In this document: positions 16,134 to 24,291 of the stretch, in pieces
How the letters are laid out: each line of letters starts with the position of its first letter
Numbering within the stretch: position 1 is the first letter of the stretch
Source: Lewinellaceae bacterium
GTDB lineage: Bacteria; Bacteroidota; Bacteroidia; Chitinophagales; Saprospiraceae
Reading direction: 5' to 3'
Length of the DNA stretch: 64,000 bases
Assembly: GCA_020636225.1 (NCBI GenBank)
Contig: JACJYI010000002.1
Span: forward strand, 906,843 to 970,842
Translations under genes and position numbers: made by a program
The notes under the pieces: model-generated
Told to the model about the DNA's origin: nothing
Database searches by the model: none
The model's input: the letters and a program-made list of their open reading frames with translations, nothing else

Positions 16134-17183
16134 TCAAAGTCCATTGCCATCGATAAAATCCGGATTGGTCAGAAAGGCATCATCTGTCAATGACCGCAGA
16201 AAGGCCTTGATGGCCTCCCGTTCGCCCGGCATCCAGGTGATGGGAACGACCTGCGGGCTGCGGTTGGGATGTGCCTGGCCCCCGCTGGCAAAATGATCCA
16301 GCACCTCATCCAGGGAGGTGAGGCTGCCGTCATGCATGTATGGTGCGGTGATATCCACATTGCGCAGGGAGGGCACCTTGAACCGGCCAATATCCGCATC
16401 CAGTCCGGTCAGACGCCATCGCCCCGGATCGGGATAGTCCAGGTACAGCCCGATATTCTGGAAGGAATAGTCGGTAAAATCAAACCCGCTGTGACAATGG
16501 GTGCATCCCTTCTCACAAAAGACCTGCCACCCCTGGATAGCCTTCTGGCTCACGGCCAGGAGATCTCCCTGATAGTAGAACCTGTCCCAGGGGGAGGAAC
16601 CACTGATCAGCGTGCGCTGGAATGCCCCGAGCGCCCGGGTGACAACGAAGACATCGGGATCCCGCCCATATGCCTGCTGGGAGGCCTCGATATAATCCGG
16701 CCGGGTCAGCAACCGTTCGATGATCTCCGGGAAGCTGGTGTCAAATTCATGGTATTCCTGGACGGGCACGGCCACCTGTTGCTCCAGGGTGGGCACACCC
16801 CCTTCCCGCAGGAAGTAGGGATGGTAGCCGATATTGGCCAGGGAGGGAGCGTTGCGAAATCCAGGCCGATCCGCTACGCCGGTGGACACGACCCGGTCAT
16901 CGGCGAAGGCCAGGTGCGGCCGGTGACAACTGCCACAGGAGACCGTGCTGTCGGCGGACAGGATGGGGTCAAAGAAAAGCTTGCGGCCCAGGGCCACCCG
17001 CTCGTAGGTCAATTCATTGCCGGCCGGAATGGGCATGTCCGGGAAACCCGGCGGGATGGTCAGGGGATACATCCCTTCGGAAACCTCCAGTTCATCCTGG
17101 TCGGGGCGACAGGAGGCAATGAGCATCAGCACACCGCTGATCAGCAAAAGGAATGGAATCGGCCTCCAGGACCTGGATGCCAT
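16134..17183 (-). CDS. Di-heme cytochrome c peroxidase/MauG-family lipoprotein (MbnH-like)
   Basis: A 349-residue periplasmic or outer-face lipoprotein (lipobox IASC, Cys25) with two c-type heme motifs, CGSCH at residues 83-87 and CTHCH at 227-231, the arrangement of the bacterial cytochrome c peroxidase/MauG family. RKLFFDPILSADSTVSC and NAPSLANIGY are typical. It is the last gene of an operon, 14 bases after the MbnP-like gene. In the known MbnH-MbnP pair the di-heme enzyme oxidises a Trp of MbnP to kynurenine, so a protein-modifying role is more likely here than peroxide scavenging. This role is inferred from context. Confidence 0.9.
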   Translation of the reverse strand: MASRSWRPIPFLLLISGVLMLIASCRPDQDELEVSEGMYPLTIPPGFPDMPIPAGNELTYERVALGRKLFFDPILSADSTVSCGSCHRPHLAFADDRVVSTGVADRPGFRNAPSLANIGYHPYFLREGGVPTLEQQVAVPVQEYHEFDTSFPEIIERLLTRPDYIEASQQAYGRDPDVFVVTRALGAFQRTLISGSSPWDRFYYQGDLLAVSQKAIQGWQVFCEKGCTHCHSGFDFTDYSFQNIGLYLDYPDPGRWRLTGLDADIGRFKVPSLRNVDITAPYMHDGSLTSLDEVLDHFASGGQAHPNRSPQVVPITWMPGEREAIKAFLRSLTDDAFLTNPDFIDGNGL

Positions 17184-17197
17184 GATCGCAGATGGTT

Positions 17198-18175
17198 TTA
17201 TAACCCGATGACTTGTTTCACGTCGATCACCCGTTGGCCATCCATCAGGACCACGATGTAGTGGCCCTGGGCGGGAAGGGAGAACGTGACCTGGCCATCC
17301 AGTCCACCCACGACCTCACTGGCTATCAACTGACCGGAGGCATTCAGCAGCCGGATCTCCGCCCGGGAGGAACGGTCGCCGGCCGTATAGCCGATCTGGA
17401 CCATGCCCACAGAGGGATTGCCCTGGACCTGCAAGATCGAAGCGGTCGTCGGATCGGTAGGATCGATCGAGGAAACCAGCGATTCACCGACGAATACGGG
17501 ACCCTTGTTCCAGTTGCCCATCATCTTGGTGATCAGGGAGCCGCTGCCATGCAGGATATTGTCCATGCTAACCCCGTCGAACAGTTTCAGGTAGTCGGCA
17601 GATACCAGGATCTCCGAACTGAGAGATACCGGCTGGGGGGATTCCAGCATGACCTCAACATGGGTCAGCAATTCATCGCCTACCACATGGAATTCCCAGA
17701 TCTTTTCCGGGTTGCCATCCTGGTTACCATCCAACAGTCCTTCCATGGCCAGGAAGCGATAGCCTGAGACCCAGCCCCAGTGCATACTGGGATTCTGGTA
17801 GGCCAGTGGGTGATCGGCAGGCCACAATGCCGGGTCAGCGTGGTTGGTCACGCTATCCACGCCGATATTGAAGGCAATGCCCTCGATCGACTGGACATCG
17901 GCCATGCCCAGGTCATACACCGGTTCGCTGCCATGGACCAGCAGGTAGAGGTTTTTCATGGCCAGGCGCTGCCCGCCATCATGGATCAACTCGATATCGC
18001 TGAGATAATAGGACAGTCGGGTCACCATGAAATTTCCCTGGCCAGACAAATAGACCTTCCCGGCCTCCAGAGGCTCATTGCCTAAGTTGTGCTGGATGTG
18101 CAGGGAAACAGGAACCTGTTGTGCCTGAATGGACCAGGCAACAAGGGAAATCAGCAGAATGTAAAGGGTTCTCAT
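17198..18175 (-). CDS. MbnP-like protein with T9SS C-terminal domain
   Basis: A 325-residue exported protein. A signal peptide (MRTLYILLISLVAWSIQAQ) leads into an MbnP-like beta domain with SYYLSDIELI, then the family hallmark MHWGWVSGYRF (Trp133, Trp135, Tyr139) followed by MEG. MbnP proteins bind copper and contain a Trp converted to kynurenine by the neighbouring di-heme enzyme. The last ~75 residues (NPSVGMVQIGY...LLNASGQLI...GHYIVVLMDGQ) look like a type A T9SS sorting domain, so it should reach the cell surface. It lies 17 bases after the small Cys-rich membrane protein gene. Confidence 0.85.
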   Translation of the reverse strand: MRTLYILLISLVAWSIQAQQVPVSLHIQHNLGNEPLEAGKVYLSGQGNFMVTRLSYYLSDIELIHDGGQRLAMKNLYLLVHGSEPVYDLGMADVQSIEGIAFNIGVDSVTNHADPALWPADHPLAYQNPSMHWGWVSGYRFLAMEGLLDGNQDGNPEKIWEFHVVGDELLTHVEVMLESPQPVSLSSEILVSADYLKLFDGVSMDNILHGSGSLITKMMGNWNKGPVFVGESLVSSIDPTDPTTASILQVQGNPSVGMVQIGYTAGDRSSRAEIRLLNASGQLIASEVVGGLDGQVTFSLPAQGHYIVVLMDGQRVIDVKQVIGL

Positions 18176-18192
18176 GGTCGGATGGTATTTGA

Positions 18193-18402
18193 TCAGGCCT
18201 TGCCGGGCTCAGGCATCTTGCAGGCTTCGTCCGCCTTCTTTCCGCAGACCGTACACTCGCCCAACTGATTTTTCAGCATGGGGTTGTTGGAGGAACAGCT
18301 GCCCCGGAACTCCTGCCCGGTGATGATGTGACGAATATTGATCATCACGAACGAAAGAAGGAAAACGCCAAAGATGATGGCCAGCGTAACAAGAAATTGC
18401 AT
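18193..18402 (-). CDS. Small Cys-rich membrane protein (NqrM-like)
   Basis: A 69-residue protein with one N-terminal membrane segment (residues 3-22) and four Cys in a GSC...CTVC...C pattern (36, 50, 53, 61). Size and layout recall NqrM/DUF539 proteins, which help deliver iron to Na+-NQR, but the Cys spacing is not identical and no nqr genes are in the window. First gene of the operon with the MbnP-like and di-heme genes; a role in metal handling is plausible. Confidence 0.6.
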   Translation of the reverse strand: MQFLVTLAIIFGVFLLSFVMINIRHIITGQEFRGSCSSNNPMLKNQLGECTVCGKKADEACKMPEPGKA

Positions 18403-18424
18403 GAGTGAAACGGCATTTAGACCA

Positions 18425-18432
18425 CAAATCTA
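18425..18432 (-). promoter_or_regulatory. Bacteroidota-type -7 promoter element
   Basis: The minus strand reads TAGATTTG, an exact TAnnTTTG match 23 bases before the NqrM-like ATG. No TTTG -33 box is at normal spacing. It would drive the three-gene MbnP/MbnH operon. Confidence 0.45.
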
Positions 18433-18480
18433 ACAGATAGCCCCCATCTTTGGTTCCGGTTGACCAAATGAATCGCCAGT

Positions 18481-19263
18481 ATGATGACCGACCGCCAGCA
18501 AAAAAGCCAGGAAGCCTTTGGCCGCCTGTGCCGGATCATGGATGAATTGCGGGAACAATGCCCGTGGGACCGCAAGCAGACCTTGGGGAGCTTGCGCAAC
18601 CTGACCATTGAAGAGACCTATGAACTGGCCGATGCCATCCTCGACGAAGACCTGCCCGGGATCAAGGAGGAGATCGGCGACCTGATGCTGCACATGGTGT
18701 TCTATGCCCGCATCGCTGAGGAGAAAGGGGCGTTCGATATTGCCGAGGCCCTGCACGCGATCTGCGACAAGCTGGTGGAACGCCATCCGCATATCTACGG
18801 CGATACGCAGGTGGCGGACGCGGAGGAGGTCAAGCAGAACTGGGAGAAGATCAAGTTGCGCACCGGAAAGAAGTCCGTCCTGGAGGGTGTGCCCCGCTCC
18901 CTGCCGGCAGTGGTCAAGGCGTATCGAATGCAGGAGAAGACCGCCCAGGTGGGCTTTGAATGGGATGAGCCCGGACAGGTATGGGCCAAGGTGCAGGAAG
19001 AACTGGGCGAACTGCAGGAGGCCATTCACGAGGGCCAGGATGCGAGCCGCGTGGAAGAAGAGTTCGGTGATGTCCTCTTCGCCCTGATCAATTATGCCCG
19101 GTTCATCCAGGTAGATCCGGAGACTGCCCTGGAAAAGGTGAACCGCAAGTTCAAGCAGCGATTCGAATATATCGAAGCCCACGCGCCAACCGATCTGAAG
19201 TCCATGACCCTGGAGGAAATGGATGTCCTGTGGGAGGAATCCAAGCGATACGATCGAAAATAA
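18481..19263 (+). CDS. mazG: Nucleoside triphosphate pyrophosphohydrolase MazG
   Basis: A 260-residue cytoplasmic enzyme that hydrolyses (d)NTPs to monophosphate and pyrophosphate, cleaning the nucleotide pool. LREQCPWDRKQTLGSLRNLTIEETYELADAI is the MazG signature; the metal-binding acidic pattern EExxE-(12-28)-ExxD appears in both tandem domains (LPGIKEEIGDLMLHMVF and VEEEFGDVLFALINYARF). Full family length. Divergent from the MbnP operon. Confidence 0.95.
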   Translation: MMTDRQQKSQEAFGRLCRIMDELREQCPWDRKQTLGSLRNLTIEETYELADAILDEDLPGIKEEIGDLMLHMVFYARIAEEKGAFDIAEALHAICDKLVERHPHIYGDTQVADAEEVKQNWEKIKLRTGKKSVLEGVPRSLPAVVKAYRMQEKTAQVGFEWDEPGQVWAKVQEELGELQEAIHEGQDASRVEEEFGDVLFALINYARFIQVDPETALEKVNRKFKQRFEYIEAHAPTDLKSMTLEEMDVLWEESKRYDRK

Positions 19264-19293
19264 GTGAGGCTCAGGAGAAAAGACCCGTTGATA

Positions 19294-19324
19294 TTTGAAT
19301 ATCCATGGGAATAAGCTACCTTTG
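19294..19324 (+). promoter_or_regulatory. Promoter of rpsO
   Basis: TTTG at 19294-19297, a 19-base spacer and TACCTTTG at 19317-19324, matching both Bacteroidota boxes exactly. Transcription should start near 19331, giving a ~50-base leader before the rpsO ATG at 19382. Confidence 0.75.
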
Positions 19325-19381
19325 CACCCGCTAAAGAAGATTTTCGAAATCGCATTTGGTCACCCTTATTATCTACATCCA

Positions 19382-19660
19382 ATGAGTGTTTACCTGAGTA
19401 AAGAAAAAAAGGACGAGATTTTCGCGAAGTATGGCGGTAGTGCCGGCAACACCGGCTCCATCGAAGGCCAGGTGGCCCTGTTCACCTACCGGATCGCCAG
19501 CCTGTCCGATCACCTGAAAACCAACAACAAAGACCATTCCTGTCGACGTGCCCTGTTGCACCTGGTCGGACAACGGAAGCGGATGCTGTCCTACCTGATG
19601 AAGAAGGACATCACCCGTTACCGGACCATTTGTGACGATCTCGGCATCCGTCGCTCGTAA
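19382..19660 (+). CDS. rpsO: 30S ribosomal protein S15
   Basis: A 92-residue protein that binds the 16S rRNA central domain. It starts MSVYLSKEKKDEIFAKYGGS and carries the S15 signature around LTYRIASLSDHLKTNNKDHSCRRALLHLVGQRKRMLSYL in slightly varied form. An in-frame ATG at 19295 would lie before the predicted transcription start, so 19382 is chosen. It is followed by its own terminator, then pnp, the common rpsO-pnp order. Confidence 0.96.
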   Translation: MSVYLSKEKKDEIFAKYGGSAGNTGSIEGQVALFTYRIASLSDHLKTNNKDHSCRRALLHLVGQRKRMLSYLMKKDITRYRTICDDLGIRRS

Positions 19661-19670
19661 TACCTGATAA

Positions 19671-19698
19671 AGTGTCCTCATTGGAGGACACTTTTTTT
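19671..19698 (+). terminator. Rho-independent terminator of rpsO
   Basis: A perfect 9-bp stem (AGTGTCCTC / GAGGACACT) with loop ATTG, followed by seven T. It begins 11 bases after the rpsO stop. Confidence 0.92.
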
Positions 19699-19855
19699 AT
19701 TCTCCCTTTTCGAAGCGTCCGTTCTGCATAGCAGCCCACGTTCTTTCCTCAACAACAACGGCTCCCCAGCAACGCAAATCCCCGGTTTCTGCCGTGCTGT
19801 TCCATTCGCTTCAGGGGCTTTGCACTATTATTGCTGACATTCAAATGCCATTCTC

Positions 19856-22141
19856 ATGGGGAAGCAAATTCCAACCACCACCTCATTCCATCTGCCTGAT
19901 GGTCGGGAGGTCATTCTCGAGACCGGAAAACTCGCAGCTCAAGCTGACGGGTCTGTTGTGGTCAAGTGCGGTAACACGATGTTACTGGCAACGGTCGTCT
20001 CTGCCAAGGAGGCCAAGCCGGATGCACCATTTTTTCCGCTCTCTGTCGATTACCAGGAAAAATTCGCCGCTGCCGGCCGGATTCCTGGTAACTTCTTCCG
20101 CCGGGAGACCAAGCTCAATGATTACGAGGTCCTGATCAGCCGTCTGGTTGACCGTGCCATCCGTCCCCTGTTTCCGGACGGGTACATGAACGAGACCCAG
20201 GTCATGCTGAGCCTCATCTCCACCGATCTCGACGTTCCACCGGATGCCTTTGCCGCCCTGGCCGCCTCCACGGCCCTGTGGGTATCGGATATTCCGTGGG
20301 CGGGACCGATCAGTGAGGTCCGCGTCGCCAAGATCGATGGCACCTATCACATCAATCCGACCAAATCGGCCCTCGCCAATGCCACCCTGGATATCATCGT
20401 CGCCGCCACCGAAGCCGACGTGATGATGGTGGAAGGTGAAATGAAGGAGTGTTCGGAGAAGGAACTGGTTGACGCGATCCGCGCCGGTCATGATGCCATC
20501 AAGACCCAGATCGCCGCACAGCACGCCCTGGCCAAGCTGGTGGGCGACAAGGCCCTGAACAAGCGTACCCCGGCCGAGAATCCTTCCGATGAAGCGATCG
20601 AAGCCGATGTAGCCGCATTCGCCAGGAACCAGATCTACGAAGTGGCCAAGGGTGCCCTGGACAAGGGAACACGGAAGGATCGCTTCAAGGAGATCTACGA
20701 AGCCTATAAGGCCAAGGTCACCGAGGAAAAAGGCGAAGAGTACGTCACGGAGAATGGCAAGCTCATGGCCATGTACTTCGACAAGCTCAAGAAGAAGGTG
20801 ATCCGCCAGATGGTCCTCGACGAATCCGTTCGTCTGGATGGCCGCAAGCTGGATGAGATCCGCCATATCTGGACAGAAGTGGACTACCTGCCCACCACGC
20901 ACGGCTCAGCGATCTTCACCCGGGGTGAAACCCAGTCCCTGACATCGCTGACCCTGGGCAACAAGACCGACCAGGCCATGGTCGATACGGCCCAGGAATT
21001 CGGGTTCAGCAATTTTCTGCTGCACTACAACTTCCCCGGCTTCTCCGTCGGTGAAGTGAAGCCCAACCGCGGCCCCGGCCGTCGGGAGGTCGGACACGCC
21101 AACCTGGCTGCCCGCTCTCTCAAGCAGGTCATGCCGGCTGACTTCCCCTACACCATCCGGATCGTATCCGATATTCTCGAATCCAACGGTTCCTCCTCCA
21201 TGGCCACCGTCTGTGCCGGCTCGCTGGCCCTGATGGATGGTGGTGTTCCCCTCCGCAGTGCTGTCTCCGGCATCGCCATGGGCATGATCGCCGAGGACGG
21301 CAAGGTGGCCATCCTGTCCGACATCCTGGGCGACGAGGATGCCCTGGGCGATATGGACTTCAAGGTCACGGGAACTGAAAAAGGGATCTGTGCCTGCCAG
21401 ATGGATATCAAGATCGACGGCCTTCCCTACGAACAACTGGAGAAAGCGCTCGACCAGGCCCGTCGTGGCCGCCTCCATATCCTGGGAGAAATGGCCAAGA
21501 CCATGCCTGTCCCGAGAGAAGATCTCAAGCCACATGCACCACGCATCGTGGAACTGGTGATCGACAAGTCGTTCATCGGCGCCGTGATCGGCCCGGGTGG
21601 AAAGATCATCCAGGAAATGCAGGAGATCACCAAGACGGTCATCAATATCGAGGAAAAAGAAGGCAAGGGCTACGTTCAGATCTCTTCCAGCAACAAGGAA
21701 GATATCGAGAATGCCGTCCGCCGGATCAAGGCCATCACCCATGTACCGGAGATCGGTGACGTCTATGATGCTACCGTGGTGTCGATCCAGCCTTACGGCT
21801 GTTTTGTCGACTTCCAGGGCAAGAGCGGCCTGCTGCATATCTCCGAGATCAGCTGGGAACGCCTCGAGCGCGTCGAAGATGCCCTGTCAGAAGGCGATCA
21901 GGTGCAGGTCAAACTCATCGATGTGGACGAACGCACCGGCAAGTTCCGACTCAGTCGCAAGGTATTGTTGCCTCGCCCGGAAGGCATGCCGGAGGATGAC
22001 CGCCCACCCCGTCGTGAAGGCGGAGGCGGTGGATTCCGTGGCGGTGATCGCGGCGACCGTGGTGGCAATCGCGGTGGCGGCGGAAATCGTGGCGGCGGCG
22101 GCGGAGGCCGTGGCGGCTACCGCGGTGGCGGAGGACGATAG
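19856..22141 (+). CDS. pnp: Polyribonucleotide nucleotidyltransferase with RGG tail
   Basis: A 761-residue phosphorolytic 3'-5' exoribonuclease of the RNA degradation machinery. Two RNase PH domains (N-terminal, with FFRRETKLNDYEVLISRLVDR; second, with SVRLDGRKLDEIR, GETQSL and MATVCAGSLALMDGGVP) flank a helical linker. A KH domain (FIGAVIGPGGKIIQEMQ) and an S1 domain (GCFVDFQGKSGLLHISEIS) follow. The last ~45 residues are almost only Gly and Arg with FRGGDRGDRGG and YRGGG, an RGG-type disordered tail not found in E. coli PNPase but seen in several Bacteroidota RNA-binding proteins. A strong terminator follows. Confidence 0.97.
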   Translation: MGKQIPTTTSFHLPDGREVILETGKLAAQADGSVVVKCGNTMLLATVVSAKEAKPDAPFFPLSVDYQEKFAAAGRIPGNFFRRETKLNDYEVLISRLVDRAIRPLFPDGYMNETQVMLSLISTDLDVPPDAFAALAASTALWVSDIPWAGPISEVRVAKIDGTYHINPTKSALANATLDIIVAATEADVMMVEGEMKECSEKELVDAIRAGHDAIKTQIAAQHALAKLVGDKALNKRTPAENPSDEAIEADVAAFARNQIYEVAKGALDKGTRKDRFKEIYEAYKAKVTEEKGEEYVTENGKLMAMYFDKLKKKVIRQMVLDESVRLDGRKLDEIRHIWTEVDYLPTTHGSAIFTRGETQSLTSLTLGNKTDQAMVDTAQEFGFSNFLLHYNFPGFSVGEVKPNRGPGRREVGHANLAARSLKQVMPADFPYTIRIVSDILESNGSSSMATVCAGSLALMDGGVPLRSAVSGIAMGMIAEDGKVAILSDILGDEDALGDMDFKVTGTEKGICACQMDIKIDGLPYEQLEKALDQARRGRLHILGEMAKTMPVPREDLKPHAPRIVELVIDKSFIGAVIGPGGKIIQEMQEITKTVINIEEKEGKGYVQISSSNKEDIENAVRRIKAITHVPEIGDVYDATVVSIQPYGCFVDFQGKSGLLHISEISWERLERVEDALSEGDQVQVKLIDVDERTGKFRLSRKVLLPRPEGMPEDDRPPRREGGGGGFRGGDRGDRGGNRGGGGNRGGGGGGRGGYRGGGGR

Positions 22142-22168
22142 TCCTGCCTGACAACATCAACATGACAC

Positions 22169-22201
22169 GAAAGCCGTTCCTCACCGAACGGCTTTCTTTT
22201 T
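22169..22201 (+). terminator. Rho-independent terminator of pnp
   Basis: A perfect 11-bp stem (GAAAGCCGTTC / GAACGGCTTTC) around loop CTCACC, then five T. Confidence 0.92.
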
Positions 22202-22226
22202 GGGCGATTCCCTATCTTGACCGATC

Positions 22227-22886
22227 ATGTACAGATGGCTCCTGCTCCTCCTCCTCCCCTTCCTGGGCTGTGTCGGCCAGCGACAGATCTACCCGCTGCC
22301 CAAGGGGGAACACGCCGTTGGTGTCCAGGCAGGAGGCCCGTTGATCCGATTGAACCAGACCACCCTGCCGATCCCGCTCAGCGCGGTCTATGGCGCTGTC
22401 GGCCTGGGCAAAGGATTGCTGGTCGACGGGGGCATCCATACCACGGCACTGCTCTACCAGACCATCTTCATTGATCCAGGTGTGCAGAAGACCTGGAATT
22501 TTCCCAATGGCCTGCGCCCGGGATTGAACACAGGCCTCCGTCTGAATACCCTGACGGATCTCGGGGCCAGGGATTGGCGTTTCTACCCCCTCGTGGATGT
22601 CAACCTCTGGTGGCGGTCGGCCAAAGACCACCACATCGGATTCGTCGGTTTGAACCACTGGTTTGATCCCCACGTCCGACAGATCAAAGAAGGAATCACC
22701 TACCGCCTGTGGCGGCCGGCCCTCTACACCGGATACCAGCATCGACGTGAGGACTGGGATTTCAGTCTGGAAGCTCAATGGCTGGCGCCCGGGACTGACA
22801 ACCGCTTTACCGAGGTGGACTATCGCTCCATCGGCGATCAGGGTGCCCTGGGTATCTATCTCACCATCCAATACCGATTCCTGTGA
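22227..22886 (+). CDS. Outer-membrane-type lipoprotein of unknown function
   Basis: A 219-residue protein starting MYRWLLLLLLPFLGCVG, a lipoprotein signal with Cys15. The rest alternates aromatic and polar residues and ends in a strand with C-terminal Phe-Leu (IYLTIQYRFL), typical of small outer-membrane beta-barrels or barrel-like lipoproteins. No named family recognised. It overlaps the downstream hydrolase gene by 4 bases, so the two are coupled. Confidence 0.75.
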   Translation: MYRWLLLLLLPFLGCVGQRQIYPLPKGEHAVGVQAGGPLIRLNQTTLPIPLSAVYGAVGLGKGLLVDGGIHTTALLYQTIFIDPGVQKTWNFPNGLRPGLNTGLRLNTLTDLGARDWRFYPLVDVNLWWRSAKDHHIGFVGLNHWFDPHVRQIKEGITYRLWRPALYTGYQHRREDWDFSLEAQWLAPGTDNRFTEVDYRSIGDQGALGIYLTIQYRFL

Positions 22887-23773
22887 ACAAGTGGATACTC
22901 CTGGCCATATGCCTGACAACCATAGGCACCAGCGGCTGCCTTCGCCTGGATGATTTCTTCTATGACCAGGAGAAACTGGAGGCCTATGCCTTGGATGATT
23001 ACACGGGAGAGGTCGACTTCACCCTGCCTGATCACCTGGACATTCCGGACAGCCTGATCCACCTGTTTCCGCTGACCAGTTCTTCAGGGAACCAATCCGT
23101 TACGATCCAGGGGCTCCTGGTCGGATCGATGACCGATTTCGCCCAGGATACCTTCCTGCTGTACTGTCACGGCAACAAGCATCATCTGGACTTCTACTGG
23201 CCGCGGATCAAGCTGCTGGCCAATCTGGGCGCCGGGCGCGGGATCCAGGTGATGTCCTTCGACTACCAGGGCTATGGCCGGTCCGAAGGCAAGCCGTCCC
23301 AGGATGGCCTGTACCAGGACGCCATGGCTGCCAGGAACTGGTTGACCGCCCAGGGGGTCACCCCTGACCGAATCATCCTGTACGGGTTCTCACTGGGGTC
23401 CATTCCCGCCATTCACCTCGCCGCTGCCCCCGGACAGACAGGTCAGGGCTGGTTGATCCTGGAAGCACCCCTGGCGTCCAGCACCACATTGGTACAGGAA
23501 GCTTCCACCCTGAGCCTGCCGGCCGGATTCCTGACCGATCTGGATTTTGACAATGCGGCGGCCATCACCAATGTGAGCCAACCACTGCTCTGGATGCACG
23601 GCGAGGACGACCAGAGCACCCCCATCCAAACCCATGGTGAACCCGTCTTCCAGGCCTATCGGGGCAGCCGGTCCACCGCCATCCGGGTTCCCCTGGCCGG
23701 ACATGCCAACCTGCCCCAAACCCTGGGTTTTGATGCCTACCTCCAGGCGATAAGGTCCTTTTTGAAGGGCTGA
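22883..23773 (+). CDS. Alpha/beta hydrolase lipoprotein
   Basis: A 296-residue envelope hydrolase starting at GTG (GTGA overlap with the preceding stop). The lipobox TSGC gives Cys19. It has the alpha/beta-hydrolase fold: LLYCHGNKHH oxyanion region, FDYQGYGRSEG, the nucleophile elbow GFSLGS, Asp in HGEDDQSTP and His in LAGHANLP completing the triad. Closest to the BEM46/YfhR-like family. Substrate unknown. A 10-bp-stem hairpin lies 36 bases after the stop. Confidence 0.88.
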   Translation: MNKWILLAICLTTIGTSGCLRLDDFFYDQEKLEAYALDDYTGEVDFTLPDHLDIPDSLIHLFPLTSSSGNQSVTIQGLLVGSMTDFAQDTFLLYCHGNKHHLDFYWPRIKLLANLGAGRGIQVMSFDYQGYGRSEGKPSQDGLYQDAMAARNWLTAQGVTPDRIILYGFSLGSIPAIHLAAAPGQTGQGWLILEAPLASSTTLVQEASTLSLPAGFLTDLDFDNAAAITNVSQPLLWMHGEDDQSTPIQTHGEPVFQAYRGSRSTAIRVPLAGHANLPQTLGFDAYLQAIRSFLKG

Positions 23774-23808
23774 TCACATCTGCCCTACTGACATATAAAT
23801 ATGTAGAA

Positions 23809-23831
23809 CCCATGTGAATACTTCACATGGG
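23809..23831 (+). terminator. Hairpin after the hydrolase gene
   Basis: A perfect 10-bp stem (CCCATGTGAA / TTCACATGGG) with a 3-base loop; no T-run follows. It probably ends the lipoprotein-hydrolase transcript or stabilises its 3' end. Confidence 0.55.
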
Positions 23832-23925
23832 ACGCTATGCAAATGCGTAACAATCTATTCAACAAGCCATTGCAAGAGTGCTCAAAAACACATTGTTTTT
23901 TTATTAACTTTTTTTACAGATTCAA

Positions 23926-23956
23926 TTTGATTTAATATTTGAAAGGTATATATTTG
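23926..23956 (+). promoter_or_regulatory. Promoter of a small membrane protein gene
   Basis: TTTG at 23926-23929, a 19-base spacer and TATATTTG at 23949-23956, matching both Bacteroidota boxes exactly. Predicted transcription start is near 23963, which favours the ATG at 24028 over one at 23962. Confidence 0.75.
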
Positions 23957-24027
23957 TACTGTTGACCCGGATAAATTGGCTTTGTTATCTGGCAACGATT
24001 GTAATCCCTTTCGCCGAACCAAATCCC

Positions 24028-24189
24028 ATGAACATGGTTCATCTTGACATTTATCCAAAGCCGACGCCCCAGGAAGTGCAGAAGATCCTGGCCGATCTTG
24101 AGTCCACACAGGACCAAAAGATCAAAGATCAGATCGCCGTGGTATGTATCATGTGCATCGGTCTGATCGGCCTGCTGATCTCGCTCTGA
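24028..24189 (+). CDS. Small tail-anchored membrane protein
   Basis: A 53-residue protein beginning MNMVHLDIYPKPTPQEVQKI with a charged helical N-terminal part and a C-terminal membrane segment (VVCIMCIGLIGLLISL). It forms a single-gene unit with a perfect promoter before it and a strong terminator after it, so it is very likely expressed. No family recognised. Confidence 0.7.
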   Translation: MNMVHLDIYPKPTPQEVQKILADLESTQDQKIKDQIAVVCIMCIGLIGLLISL

Positions 24190-24225
24190 TCCTCCCTGGA
24201 GTTTCGGTCGTAAACACCAAATTTG

Positions 24226-24265
24226 ACTAAGCCTGCCTGGTCCGTCTGGCGGGCTTAGTCGTTTT
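24226..24265 (+). terminator. Rho-independent terminator of the small membrane protein gene
   Basis: A 12-bp stem (ACTAAGCCTGCC / GGCGGGCTTAGT, one wobble pair), 10-base loop, then TTTT. Confidence 0.85.
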
Positions 24266-24291
24266 ACCGTGCAAACGCGTATTTTGCCCTC

